Part shown: positions 1 to 8,754 of the stretch, piece by piece
Layout: each line of letters begins with the position of its first letter
How positions within the stretch are numbered: position 1 is the first letter of the stretch
Assembly (NCBI RefSeq): GCF_000024985.1
Contig: NC_013523.1
Location: 744,001-808,000, forward strand
Length of the DNA: 64,000 bases
Origin: Sphaerobacter thermophilus DSM 20745
GTDB taxonomy: Bacteria > Chloroflexota > Chloroflexia > Thermomicrobiales > Thermomicrobiaceae
Reading direction: 5' to 3'
The notes under the pieces: generated by a model
Told to the model about the DNA's origin: nothing
The model's input: the letters and a program-made list of their open reading frames with translations, nothing else
Database searches by the model: none
Position numbers and translations under genes: made by a program

Positions 1-797
1 ACGGCATAGGTGCGCTCACCGGCGAAGACCAACCCCACGTCGTTGCGGACGCCGCGGAGGGTGCCGGTCTTGTGGGCGGCCTTGACACCGAACGGAAGTT
101 GCTCGGGGATGATGGTGGTGTACTTCTGCCGCTTGAGGATGTCGATGACCGCCTCCCGCGACGCCGGGCTGAGTCCTTCCCCGCGGAAGATCGCTTCCAC
201 GAGGCGGAGCATGTCGCGCGGAGTGGAGACATCGTTGTCCGGCGTCTCACGCAGCGCCGCGCAGTCCCACGGGGCCGGCTTGGACGCCAACGCCTGCTTG
301 AGCCGGTCGTAGGTCAGCGTGGGGTCGGCAGGGTCGAGGTTGTGCAGTCCGGCCAGGATTTCCCACGTATCGAGCGGCAGGTGCGTATTGGTCATGCCGA
401 GCCGCTCTAGGGTGGTGGCCACGGCCTCACGACCGATCAGGTCATAGATCATGTCGGTGGCGGTGTTGTCGCTGACGGTGATCATGAGCGTGGCGACATC
501 TTTCACCGTCGGCGCGACGCCTGCATCGAGGTCCTGGAGCACGCCCGAACCGGGCACGCGATGTCGCTCCTCCAGGGTGATGCGCATCGCCGGGTCGATC
601 TGGCCGGCGTCGACCTGCCGGTACAGCTCGTAGAGGAGGACCGTCTTCATGGTGCTGGCGGTGGGGACGACGACGTCCGGGTTGTACATGACCTCGGTGC
701 CGGTATCCAGGTCGCGTGCCGCCACCCCGATCGTGCCCGCGAAGTCCTCCGCGAGCGCGCGGATGCGCTCAATCGTCTCCTTGGGATCGGTCGCCAT
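1..797 (-). CDS. Class A beta-lactamase-like serine hydrolase (3' end cut by window edge)
   Basis: The reverse strand reads open from an ATG at 795-797 to the left edge, so the C-terminus is missing. All three signature elements of the penicillin-binding serine hydrolase fold are visible in order: the nucleophile motif STMK near residue 49, an SDN triad near residue 105, and HKTG near residue 245. The start is preceded by GGAGGAGAAGGGA, a strong ribosome binding site. No signal peptide is visible in the N-terminus (MATDPKETIERIRALAEDF), so this copy looks cytoplasmic or is exported by an unknown route. Family knowledge allows either beta-lactam hydrolysis or peptidase/esterase activity. The sequence does not decide the substrate, and resistance should not be assumed. 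Confidence 0.85.
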   Translation of the reverse strand, partial: MATDPKETIERIRALAEDFAGTIGVAARDLDTGTEVMYNPDVVVPTASTMKTVLLYELYRQVDAGQIDPAMRITLEERHRVPGSGVLQDLDAGVAPTVKDVATLMITVSDNTATDMIYDLIGREAVATTLERLGMTNTHLPLDTWEILAGLHNLDPADPTLTYDRLKQALASKPAPWDCAALRETPDNDVSTPRDMLRLVEAIFRGEGLSPASREAVIDILKRQKYTTIIPEQLPFGVKAAHKTGTLRGVRNDVGLVFAGERTYA

Positions 798-882
798 TCC
801 CTTCTCCTCCCTGTGCTCACGCTGTGTCCGGATCGACAGCCCGCAGCACAATAGCATGACCGTACGGTGATCACAAACAGAC

Positions 883-907
883 GAGGGGGCCACGTGTTGG
901 CCCCCTC
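883..907 (-). terminator. Hairpin downstream of the MBL-rhodanese gene
   Basis: A perfect 10-bp stem (GAGGGGGCCA with TGGCCCCCTC) closes a 5-nt loop. It lies 40 bases past the stop of the leftward gene that ends at 946. On the minus strand it is followed by a weakly T-rich GTCTGTTTGTG, consistent with an intrinsic terminator of modest quality. Confidence 0.6.
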
Positions 908-945
908 TGGTGGTGACGCGTGGTGGGTTGTGCCGCGTGGGAGAG

Positions 946-2397
946 CTACGCTGCCCCGACGAGGCCCGCGCTTCGCTCGACCGGCCGGCCCTCGGCGGCC
1001 CAGGCGTTGATCCCACGGTCGAGATGGGTCACATCCTTGGCGCCGGCGGCGCGGAGCAGGCTGACTCCGATGGCCGATCGGGCTCCGCCCTGGCAGTAGA
1101 GGACGACGGGCGTCTCCCGTGGGATCTGGTCCAGCCGATCCATCAGGTAACCGAGCGGGATGTGGCGCGATCCGGGGATGTGCCCGGACTCCCACTCGAC
1201 CTTGCCCCGGATGTCCAGCACGGTCGCGCGCCCGCCCTGGAGCATCCCGTCGAGATCGGCCGGGGTCAATCCCTGGTACGACTCCAGCGCCCGACCACTC
1301 GCGGTCCAGGCAGCGAGCGCTTCCTGCACCGTGGCGATTCCCGCGACGCGGTCGAGTCCGATCGAGCGGAGGCTGCGCACCGCGCGGCCGGCGCAGTCCG
1401 GGCAGGCGTTGTCGACGAGCAGGACGATGTCGACATCGTAGCCGATCAGCCAACCGGCCCAGGTGGTAAACGCGTTGTCCAGCGGAATGTTGAGAGTCCC
1501 GGGGATGAACCCCTGGGCGTAGTCGTCCGCGCGGCGTGTGTCTACCACCACGGCCCCGGTGTCGAGCAGGGCTGGCACCTCGTGGCCGGTCAGCGTCCGG
1601 ATCGGCGGAAGCTCGCTCACCAGCGCCGGGCCGATCTTGTTGACCCGCTTCATCTCCGCGAAGTACTTCGGCGGCTCAGGCTGCCCTGACAGCACTGCCT
1701 TGACGAACTCGTCTTCGTCCGTGATCTGGAAGGCCCAGTTGAACAGGCGCTCGTAGCCGACCGTGCTCTGGGGAACGGCGCCCAGGGCCTTGCCGCAGGC
1801 GCTGCCCGCGCCGTGGGCCGGCCAGATCTGCACGTAGTCGGGCAGCTCCTTGAAGCGCTGCAGCGATCTGAACAACTGCCGTGCGCCCGGTTCCTTGGTG
1901 CCGCGGATCCCGGCGGCCTCTTCCAGAAGATCGGGCCGGCCGATGTCACCGACGAAGACGAAGTCGCCGGTGAAGATGCCCATCGGCTTGTCCGCGTTCG
2001 CCGTGTCCGTCACCAGGAAGGAGATGTGCTCGGGAGTATGGCCGGGCGTGTGCACCACGTCGATGCGGACGTTGCCGACCATGAACGAGTCGCCGTCCCG
2101 CACCAGGATGGCGCCGAGCTCGTCCGCGTAGGCGTACTTCCACTCCGCCGGGCCCTCATCCGAGAGGTAGAGCCGGGCGCCGGTACGGCGCGCCAACTCT
2201 CGCGCGCCGGAGACGAAGTCGGCGTGGATGTGCGTCTCGGTGATGGCGGTGATGCGGAGTCCCTCCCGCTCGGCCAGCTCGATGTACTGGTCGACGTTTC
2301 GGTCCGGATCGACGAGCAGCGCGTCGCCCGTGGCGGCGCAGCCGACCAGATAGCTCGCCTGTGCCAGCTCGGGGTTGTAGATGTGTCGCAGAATCAT
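946..2397 (-). CDS. MBL-fold persulfide dioxygenase fused to two rhodanese domains (CstB/ETHE1-like)
   Basis: 483 aa. The N-terminal metallo-beta-lactamase domain (about 1-250) has the ligand motif HIHADF near residue 57, then HTPGH near 117, TGDFVFVGD near 144 and PAHG near 192. This is the glyoxalase II/ETHE1 layout. A Cys in the following SACGKALG segment matches the position used by CstB-type enzymes. Two rhodanese domains follow. The first (about 270-365) lacks a normal active-site loop, while the second (about 375-475) has the loop YCQGGARS with its catalytic Cys. The family oxidises glutathione or low-molecular-weight persulfides to sulfite, or releases thiosulfate. The next gene upstream on the same strand is another rhodanese, which supports a role in sulfane-sulfur handling. 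The start ATG follows GGAGGACACC. Confidence 0.9.
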   Translation of the reverse strand: MILRHIYNPELAQASYLVGCAATGDALLVDPDRNVDQYIELAEREGLRITAITETHIHADFVSGARELARRTGARLYLSDEGPAEWKYAYADELGAILVRDGDSFMVGNVRIDVVHTPGHTPEHISFLVTDTANADKPMGIFTGDFVFVGDIGRPDLLEEAAGIRGTKEPGARQLFRSLQRFKELPDYVQIWPAHGAGSACGKALGAVPQSTVGYERLFNWAFQITDEDEFVKAVLSGQPEPPKYFAEMKRVNKIGPALVSELPPIRTLTGHEVPALLDTGAVVVDTRRADDYAQGFIPGTLNIPLDNAFTTWAGWLIGYDVDIVLLVDNACPDCAGRAVRSLRSIGLDRVAGIATVQEALAAWTASGRALESYQGLTPADLDGMLQGGRATVLDIRGKVEWESGHIPGSRHIPLGYLMDRLDQIPRETPVVLYCQGGARSAIGVSLLRAAGAKDVTHLDRGINAWAAEGRPVERSAGLVGAA

Positions 2398-2437
2398 GGT
2401 GTCCTCCTTACTCCTCCGGGTTGTCGCCCGGATACGG

Positions 2438-3034
2438 TCACGACGCCTGCTCTGCGTCCAGGCGTGCGATGACGTCCCGAATGTCGCATGTCGCGCCCTG
2501 GTTGTAGGGCAGCTTGCTGAGCAGAATCGCCAAGCCGCAGGTGTCGGTGACGGCCGAGAACGCCAGCGCGCCGCCGACGGCGGCCGCCAGGAGCGTCAGG
2601 GGTGACCAGAGCGTGAGCCCGCCGACGGCTCCGACGAAGACCAGTGTCCCGGCGACGCCGCGGACCTGTCGCTCGATCGACCACTTCTGACGCTTCCCGC
2701 GCGTCACGGGCTTCCCGGCGCGCTCCCAAGCGTTGAGACCCCCATCCAGGATATGGATGTGCGAGAGCCCGGCCTCGCTCAGGAGTTGTTCGGCCTGGCG
2801 TGCCCGCATCCCGCTCCGACACACGAGGATCACAGGATCCGCCAACGCGGAACGCAACTCGTTGCGGTACTCCGACAGCCGGTCCAACGGCACGTTGTAG
2901 CTGCCGGGGATGTGGACCGACTCGAACTCGGCTGGTGTCCGCACGTCGAGCAGCCGCACCCGTGAGTTCTCCGCGAGAAGGCGGGACGCGGTCTCGACGT
3001 CGATCGTCGTCGGCAACGTCGCTACGTCTAGCAT
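2438..3034 (-). CDS. Rhodanese domain plus DUF2892 membrane hairpin (YgaP-like)
   Basis: 198 aa from the ATG at 3032-3034; a GTG at 3061 would add nine residues. The rhodanese domain has the active-site loop VCRSGMRA near residue 80. The C-terminal third carries two hydrophobic segments (GTLVFVGAVGGLTL and LLAAAVGGALAFSAV) and the CGLAILLSKLPYN tail typical of DUF2892. YgaP-type proteins are membrane-anchored sulfurtransferases. AAGGAG lies 14 nt before the chosen ATG and nothing obvious precedes the GTG, so the start is uncertain. The gap to the MBL-rhodanese gene is 40 bases, and both are probably co-transcribed for persulfide metabolism. Confidence 0.88.
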   Translation of the reverse strand: MLDVATLPTTIDVETASRLLAENSRVRLLDVRTPAEFESVHIPGSYNVPLDRLSEYRNELRSALADPVILVCRSGMRARQAEQLLSEAGLSHIHILDGGLNAWERAGKPVTRGKRQKWSIERQVRGVAGTLVFVGAVGGLTLWSPLTLLAAAVGGALAFSAVTDTCGLAILLSKLPYNQGATCDIRDVIARLDAEQAS

Positions 3035-3321
3035 GCCCCTGTCACCCACTCCTTCGTTCACCGTTGATCGACTCGTGCCGGCCGCTCGACCGGCTTCGTG
3101 GGCTTAGATGCAGCCCCCTCGCGGCTGGTTACATCGGCGCGATTCGAAAACGCCGGCGTCGGACGGGGCCGCGCTGGCTCCCGCCCTGGCGTCGTGCCGA
3201 GCGCACGGGGGTCGGCGCGTCGACGGAGCGACCTGTAACCGAGTGGTCGGGGGACGCATCCAACCGATAGAGGCGGGTAAAGCCGCCGCGCGTAAGAACG
3301 ACGAATCGGACAGGGATCTCC

Positions 3322-5097
3322 GTGGTATCCGACGTTCAACCGAAGCAGACCCACACCGGCGCGGTGCGCGCCGGGGCGGGCGTGCATCTCGGCCGGTACG
3401 TTCCGATCATCGACTGGCTCGGTCGCTACCGCCGTGAGGACCTGATCGGCGACGTGATGGCCGGGGTGGTCGTGGCGATCATGCTCGTCCCTCAGAGCAT
3501 GGCCTACGCGATGCTCGCGGGCCTACCGCCCCAGGCCGGTCTCTACGCCAGCGTCCTGCCTCTCATCCTCTATGCCGTCTTCGGCACGAGCCGCACGCTG
3601 GCGGTCGGGCCAGTGGCGATCGTGTCCCTGATGACGGCGACGAGTGTCGGCGCGCTGGCTCCCCAGGGGACCGCCGAGTACGTGGCGCTGGCGCTGCTAT
3701 TGGCGCTGCTAGTCGGTGTCGTGCAGGTGGTGATGGGGGTTGCGCGCGTTGGGTTCCTGGTGAACTTCCTCAGCACCCCCGTCCTCTCCGGATTCACCAG
3801 CGCCGCCGCATTGGTGATCGGAGCGAGCCAGCTCGCGACCCTGCTGGGTCTGAGCATCCCAGGCGACTCCTTGCATCGGACCCTGCTCAATCTCGTGCGG
3901 CACCTCAGCGACGCGAACCCGGTCACCACTGCAATCGGCCTCGGCAGCATTCTCCTACTTGTCTTTGTACGCCGCGCCCTGGGGCGGCCGCTCGCGCGTT
4001 GGGGGGTGCCGCCTGCGGCCATTGGAGCGGTCACCAAGGCCGGCCCACTCATCGTCGTGGTAATGGGCACGCTGATCGTCTGGGGGCTGCGGCTGCATGC
4101 GACCGCGAGCGTGCAGGTGGTCGGCTCGATACCGGCCGGATTGCCACCGTTGACGGTGCCTCGCCTGGATCCCGACGCGGTCCGAGCACTCCTCCCGACG
4201 GCGATTGCAATCAGCTTTGTGAGCTTCATGGAGAGCGTCTCGGTCGCCAAGGCGCTGGCGAGCAAGCAGCGGCAGCGCATCGAGGCCAACCAGGAGTTGA
4301 TCGGCCTCGGCGCAGCCAACCTGGGTGCGGCGCTGACTGGCGGCTACCCGGTCACCGGGGGCTTCAGCCGCTCGGTCGTCAACTTCACGGCCGGCGCCAA
4401 CACGCAACTGGCATCGATCATCACGGCGGGGCTGGTTGCACTGACGGTGCTCTTCTTGACCCCGCTTTTCCAGTACCTGCCCCGGACAGTACTCGCGGCC
4501 ATCGTGATCGTGGCGGTGGCGTCACTGATCGACGTGGCCACGCTCACGCGCGTGTGGCGCTACGACAAGGCCGACGCAGTATCCCTGCTCGTCACCTTCA
4601 TGGCGGTGCTGGTGCGAGGCGTTGAGTTCGGAATCCTGGCCGGTATGGCTACCGCGATCTTCCTCCACTTGTGGCGCACGAGTCGCCCGCACATCGCGGT
4701 CGTCGGCCGTGTCGGGGAAAGCGAGACCTACCGCAACGTACTGCGCCACGAGACACGGACCTGCCCACGCGTCATGGCCGTCCGGGTCGACGAGAGCCTG
4801 TACTTCCCGAATACGCGGGCCCTCGAAGAGACGCTGCTCCGGCTGGTCGCCGAGCGGCCGGAGACCACGGACCTGGTCCTGATCGGCTCCGGCATCAACT
4901 TCATCGATGCCAGCGCGCTTGCGGTGCTGGAGTCGCTCCACGTCGAGCTGCGAGGCGCGGGAGTGACCCTGCACCTGGCTGAGTTCAAGGGGCCGGTCAT
5001 GGACCGACTCCGCGCGGCCGGGTTCATCGACCGGATCGGGCGAGACCGCGTCTTCCTCAGCACACACCAAGCGATGCAGTCGCTGGGATGCGCCTGA
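3322..5097 (+). CDS. SulP-family anion permease with C-terminal STAS domain
   Basis: 591 aa, starting at GTG behind CAGGGAT. The first 430 residues are strongly hydrophobic with multiple membrane helices. The SulP N-terminal signature is recognisable (VPQSMAYAMLAGLPPQAGLYAS near residue 60, quoted in part), as is the GGYPVTGGFSRSVVN stretch near residue 345. Residues about 470-580 form a STAS domain (VRVDESLYFPN, then FIDASALAVLE). SulP proteins carry sulfate, bicarbonate or other anions, and substrate cannot be assigned from sequence. Divergent orientation from two sulfurtransferase genes makes sulfate or thiosulfate export or import an attractive but unproven guess. Confidence 0.92.
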   Translation: MVSDVQPKQTHTGAVRAGAGVHLGRYVPIIDWLGRYRREDLIGDVMAGVVVAIMLVPQSMAYAMLAGLPPQAGLYASVLPLILYAVFGTSRTLAVGPVAIVSLMTATSVGALAPQGTAEYVALALLLALLVGVVQVVMGVARVGFLVNFLSTPVLSGFTSAAALVIGASQLATLLGLSIPGDSLHRTLLNLVRHLSDANPVTTAIGLGSILLLVFVRRALGRPLARWGVPPAAIGAVTKAGPLIVVVMGTLIVWGLRLHATASVQVVGSIPAGLPPLTVPRLDPDAVRALLPTAIAISFVSFMESVSVAKALASKQRQRIEANQELIGLGAANLGAALTGGYPVTGGFSRSVVNFTAGANTQLASIITAGLVALTVLFLTPLFQYLPRTVLAAIVIVAVASLIDVATLTRVWRYDKADAVSLLVTFMAVLVRGVEFGILAGMATAIFLHLWRTSRPHIAVVGRVGESETYRNVLRHETRTCPRVMAVRVDESLYFPNTRALEETLLRLVAERPETTDLVLIGSGINFIDASALAVLESLHVELRGAGVTLHLAEFKGPVMDRLRAAGFIDRIGRDRVFLSTHQAMQSLGCA

Positions 5098-5259
5098 CCG
5101 GTACGGGAGGGGGGAATGTCGTTGGAGACAGCGATCCGGCGCGGGTGGGGTTCGTTGGTTATCCCTGGCACTGCGCTAGACGCGGCGAGCCGTTCGGGCG
5201 GCGTGGGGTATGCTTCACGTGACACGGTCGCCTCGCACATGGCAGCCGCAGGAGCATCA

Positions 5260-5886
5260 ATGGTCAAGCCCTGGGAGATTGATCTCACCGTCTACGAGGA
5301 TGAACAGGCGCTGCTCGACGGGCTCCGTCGCCGGGAGCCGGTCGCCTGCACCTGCTTGCTCAAGCGCTTCGGGCCGCGTATGTACCAGCTCGCCATCCGG
5401 TTGATGGGTGACCCCGACGAGGCAGAGGGGGTGCTGCAGGAGGCGCTCATCCAGGCGTGTAGGCGTATTGAGGACTTCGAGGGACGCAGCGGGCTCGGTA
5501 CCTGGCTGCATCGGATCGTGACGAACACCGCGCTCATGCGCCTCCGGCGCCGGAAGCCGGTCACGGTCGACCTGCACGAGCAGTTGCAGAAGCGGGCCGC
5601 GGTACCGCCCGCACTCGTAGACGCCACGACGGAGCCGAGCGCCGAGGTGATGGGGGCCGAGCTGCGCGCGATGATCGACCGTGCGCTGGCGGATCTGCCC
5701 GACACGCTGCGGACGGCGTTCGTGTTGCGGGAGATCGAGGGGCTGAGCACGCGCGAGGCCGCGGCTGAGCTGGGCATCTCGGAGAGTGCGCTGAAGGTCC
5801 GTGTGCACCGCGCGCGTCTGGCCTTGCGCGCCGCACTCGCTCCGTACCTCGACGACACCGGCGCCGGCGGGAAGGAAGCGACCTGA
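5260..5886 (+). CDS. ECF-type RNA polymerase sigma factor
   Basis: 208 aa from ATG 5260, which has AGGAG five bases upstream. The open frame extends further 5' to 5116, but that part has no family resemblance. Region 2 is visible around residues 30-95 (FGPRMYQLAIRLMGDPDEAE, then GRSGLGTWLHRIVTN). Region 4 lies around 145-195 (LPDTLRTAFVLREIEGLSTREAA with the helix-turn-helix ISESALKVRVHRARLAL, quoted in parts). Group IV sigma factors direct RNA polymerase to stress promoters and are usually held by a partner encoded next door. The downstream gene starts on the last base of this stop codon, which fits translational coupling with an anti-sigma factor. Confidence 0.92.
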   Translation: MVKPWEIDLTVYEDEQALLDGLRRREPVACTCLLKRFGPRMYQLAIRLMGDPDEAEGVLQEALIQACRRIEDFEGRSGLGTWLHRIVTNTALMRLRRRKPVTVDLHEQLQKRAAVPPALVDATTEPSAEVMGAELRAMIDRALADLPDTLRTAFVLREIEGLSTREAAAELGISESALKVRVHRARLALRAALAPYLDDTGAGGKEAT

Positions 5887-6137
5887 TGGGCATCGAGCAT
5901 CTGGACGACGCGTGCCGGGCCTGGCTCGAACGGCTCGTCGACGGGAGCGAAGCCGAGAGCGATGAGGAGCTTGCTCGGATTATCGCTGAGCACATTGCGG
6001 AGTGCCCGACCTGTGCCGCATCAGAAGCGGCGCTGAGCGCGCTGATCGACCGCTACCGGCGCACCGACCAGCCCTCATTGCCGGAGCATCTCGAACGGCG
6101 CCTCCTAGCGTGCCTCACCGGCTCCGATCCATCATAG
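5886..6137 (+). CDS. Small zinc-binding anti-sigma factor candidate
   Basis: 83 aa. The ATG shares one base with the sigma factor stop (TGATG). It contains the H-x3-C-x2-C motif EHIAECPTC around residues 37-45, typical of zinc anti-sigma (ZAS/zf-HC2) domains, in a helical, acidic context. There is no membrane segment, so it would act in the cytoplasm. Soluble ZAS proteins in other bacteria release their sigma factor on thiol oxidation. That role here is inferred from the motif and the overlap with the sigma gene. Confidence 0.8.
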   Translation: MGIEHLDDACRAWLERLVDGSEAESDEELARIIAEHIAECPTCAASEAALSALIDRYRRTDQPSLPEHLERRLLACLTGSDPS

Positions 6138-6241
6138 TGCGGACCACCTGAGCGCCCCGCCCTGTGATGCCGGATCGGCGGCAGGGCCGGTCCCATTGTT
6201 GGGATTCGGCAGATCCTAGACGATTTCGCCGGCATCAGTGC

Positions 6242-6247
6242 TATACT
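6242..6247 (+). promoter_or_regulatory. Candidate -10 element before the aminotransferase
   Basis: TATACT lies 79 bases upstream of the ATG at 6326. No good -35 hexamer is seen at 16-18 bp spacing, so this is a weak call. Confidence 0.35.
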
Positions 6248-6325
6248 GCGCCCATCGGATTGAGTCGGATTCCGCCGCCGCGCCGCCGGTCGGAGCGGGC
6301 GGTTTGTGGAGGGAGTTGGGAACTC

Positions 6326-7717
6326 ATGGGTAACGGCGCTCAGGCCGCAGGGGTGGGGTCGGCTCAGGCTCTGGAAAAGGAAGCGCTGGACCACGTCTGG
6401 ATCCATTCCGCGGAGTGGGTCCGGCTCGCGGAGCAGAACGGCCTGCGTGTCTTCAAGAGCGCACACGGCAGCACGCTGGTGGACATCCACGGCCGTGAGT
6501 ACCTCGACGGTATCGCCGGGCTGTGGGTCGTGAACGCGGGCCATGGACGGACCGAGATCGGCGAGGCGATGGCCGCCCAGGCCGCTCAGGTGGCCTACGT
6601 CTCCAGCGCCAGCTACACCTCGGTGCCCGCCGTGCAGTTGGCGAACGTGCTGGCCGAGCTTACGCCGGGCGACCTGAACCGGATCTTCTTCTGCTCGGGC
6701 GGTTCGGAGGCGGTCGAGAGCGCGCTGAAGATCGCCAAGCAGGTGCAGGCGATGCGCGGCTTCCCCAAGCGGTACAAGATCATCGCGCGGCGGGGTAGCT
6801 ACCACGGCATGACCTTCGGCGCCATGAGCCTGACCGCCAGCCGCAACGAGACGTACTTCGGCCCGTTCATGTACGGTGTCATCCATGTCCCGTCGCCCAA
6901 CCGCTACCGCAACGACTTCGGCCTGGAGGGCGAAGAGGGCGACCTCATGTGCGCCGAGTACATCCGGCAGGAGATCGAGAACCAGGGGCCGGAGACGGTC
7001 GCCGCGGTGATCGGTGAGCCGATCTCCACCTCCAACGGGGTGCACGTCCCCTCGCCCAAGTATTGGCAGCGACTGCGAGAGATCTGCGACGAATACGGCG
7101 TGCTGCTGATTATGGACGAGGTGATCAACGGGTTTGGCCGGACCGGCAAGATGTTCGCGACCGAGCACTTCGGCATGCAGCCGGACCTGATGACGATGGC
7201 CAAGGGGATCACCTCCGGCTACGCGCCGCTGGCGGCGGTGGCGGTCAGCGAGAAGGTCTTTGAGATCTTCACCGAGAAGAAGGACGTGGCGCTGGGCCAC
7301 CTGCTCACCTTCGGCGGTCAGGCGGTTGCCGCGGCGGCGTCGCTGAAGAACATCGAGATCATCCAGCGCGAGGGCCTGGTCCAGCAGAGCGCGGAGAAGG
7401 GCGCCTACCTGCTGGAGCAGCTCAACAAGCTGCGGTCGCACCCGACGGTCGGCGACGTGCGCGGGCTGGGCCTCATGTGCGGCGTCGAAGTGGTCAGGAA
7501 CAAGGAGACCAAGGCCAAGTGGGGCCGGGACTCGCAGTTCCTCAAGCGGCTCGATCAGCTCATGAACGAGAAGGGGATGGTGACCCGCGTCTGGGACATC
7601 GTCCACTTCGCGCCGCCGCTGGTGGTGACCTACGAGGAAATCGACCGCATGGTCCAGATCTTCGACGAGGCCTTGACCGAGGTCGAGAACGAGTTCGCCA
7701 GCGAGATCGGGTCGTAG
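6326..7717 (+). CDS. Class III pyridoxal-phosphate aminotransferase (omega-aminotransferase type)
   Basis: 463 aa. The ATG at 6326 was chosen because GGAGGGAG lies about ten bases upstream; the frame is open further 5' without similarity. Class III features are clear: GSEAVESALKIAK near residue 132, the DEVINGFGRTGKMF segment near 267, and the PLP-binding lysine in MAKGITSGY near 292. Family members include beta-alanine/pyruvate, putrescine and taurine aminotransferases, and the exact amino donor cannot be read from sequence. It stands alone between the sigma/anti-sigma pair and a convergent ABC transporter operon. Confidence 0.9.
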   Translation: MGNGAQAAGVGSAQALEKEALDHVWIHSAEWVRLAEQNGLRVFKSAHGSTLVDIHGREYLDGIAGLWVVNAGHGRTEIGEAMAAQAAQVAYVSSASYTSVPAVQLANVLAELTPGDLNRIFFCSGGSEAVESALKIAKQVQAMRGFPKRYKIIARRGSYHGMTFGAMSLTASRNETYFGPFMYGVIHVPSPNRYRNDFGLEGEEGDLMCAEYIRQEIENQGPETVAAVIGEPISTSNGVHVPSPKYWQRLREICDEYGVLLIMDEVINGFGRTGKMFATEHFGMQPDLMTMAKGITSGYAPLAAVAVSEKVFEIFTEKKDVALGHLLTFGGQAVAAAASLKNIEIIQREGLVQQSAEKGAYLLEQLNKLRSHPTVGDVRGLGLMCGVEVVRNKETKAKWGRDSQFLKRLDQLMNEKGMVTRVWDIVHFAPPLVVTYEEIDRMVQIFDEALTEVENEFASEIGS

Positions 7718-7754
7718 CCCCGCGACGTTGGGTCGCTGATCAGGTGTCACTCCG

Positions 7755-7781
7755 CCGGGCGCCGCGATTCGCGGCGCCCGG
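7755..7781 (+). terminator. Intrinsic terminator after the aminotransferase
   Basis: A perfect 12-bp GC stem (CCGGGCGCCGCG with CGCGGCGCCCGG) has a 3-nt loop, followed by TCTGTTTGTGTG. It sits between convergent genes and may also block read-through from the opposite strand. Confidence 0.75.
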
Positions 7782-7800
7782 TCTGTTTGTGTGCTGTATG

Positions 7801-8742
7801 TCAGCGGTGGAGGTGTGGGTCGAGCGCGTCGCGGATGCCGTCACCGAGGAAGTTGAAGGCCAGGACGGTGATGAAGATGGCGGCGCCGGGGGCGATCGCC
7901 ATCCAGGGGGCGTGGTTCAGGTAATCCTTGCCGAAGGCGAGCATGGCACCCCAACTCGGCGTCGGCGGCTGCACGCCCAGCCCGAGGAAGGAGAGGCTGG
8001 CCTCGGATAGGATCGCGAACGCGACGCCGAGCGAGGCCTGCACGATCAGTGGCGCGGTCACGTTGGGCAGGATGTGCCGCAACATGATGCGCAGGTCCGA
8101 CACTCCGATCGTGCGTGCCGCCTCGATGAACTCCCGCTCGCGCACGGAGAGAACCTGTCCGCGCACCAGCCGCGCGTAGCCCGGGATGCCCACGATGCCG
8201 ACGGCGATCATGACGTTGGTGAGGCTGGGGCCGAGGGCGGCGGTGATGGCGAGGGCGAGGACCAGGGTTGGGAAGGCAAGCAGCGCGTCCATCGCTCGCA
8301 TGATGGTGCTCTCGAGCAGCCCGATCCGGGTGTACCCGGCGACCAGTCCGAATGCGGTCCCGATGATCATGGCGATGCCGACCGCGATCACCCCGACCTG
8401 CAGCGAGACGCGTGAGCCGTAGATAACGCGGCTGAAGATATCGCGGCCGAGGGTATCGGTTCCCATCAGATGCTCGCGGTTGGGGCGGGTCAGCGTGGCG
8501 GCAAAGTCGCCTTCCTCGACCCCGTAGGGGGCGATGATCGGTGCGAACACGGCAGTCAGGACGAGCAGCGCGATGATGAAGCTGGCGACCGGGGCCATCC
8601 GGGTGCCCATCAGACGGGCGAAGAAGGCCCGCAGGCCGGTCGCTCGACGCCGGGCCTGCTGCCCCAACGGGTCCGCGACGGGTGCCGCCGCGGTTCTGGT
8701 ACCTTGCATGCCTACGCCCCCTCGCTTGTAGTGCTCGCGCAT
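7801..8742 (-). CDS. ABC transporter permease, DppC/OppC type
   Basis: 313 aa. It has an N-terminal membrane helix, then a BPD_transp_1 domain with the EAA-like loop (EFIEAARTIGVSDLRIMLRH, near residue 200) that contacts the ATPase. Around residue 85 is the MGTDTLGRDIFSRVIYGSR stretch characteristic of DppC/OppC/NikC permeases. It is the last gene of the leftward operon regulator - binding protein - DppB-like - DppC-like, and starts 12 bases after the DppB-like gene. No ATPase gene follows before the convergent aminotransferase. Confidence 0.93.
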   Translation of the reverse strand: MREHYKRGGVGMQGTRTAAAPVADPLGQQARRRATGLRAFFARLMGTRMAPVASFIIALLVLTAVFAPIIAPYGVEEGDFAATLTRPNREHLMGTDTLGRDIFSRVIYGSRVSLQVGVIAVGIAMIIGTAFGLVAGYTRIGLLESTIMRAMDALLAFPTLVLALAITAALGPSLTNVMIAVGIVGIPGYARLVRGQVLSVREREFIEAARTIGVSDLRIMLRHILPNVTAPLIVQASLGVAFAILSEASLSFLGLGVQPPTPSWGAMLAFGKDYLNHAPWMAIAPGAAIFITVLAFNFLGDGIRDALDPHLHR

Positions 8743-8754
8743 GGCCCCACCATG

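Noticed and set aside
6053-7750. 565-aa leftward frame opposite the aminotransferase
   Set aside because: Antisense shadow; the rightward aminotransferase has complete class III motifs and a good ribosome binding site.
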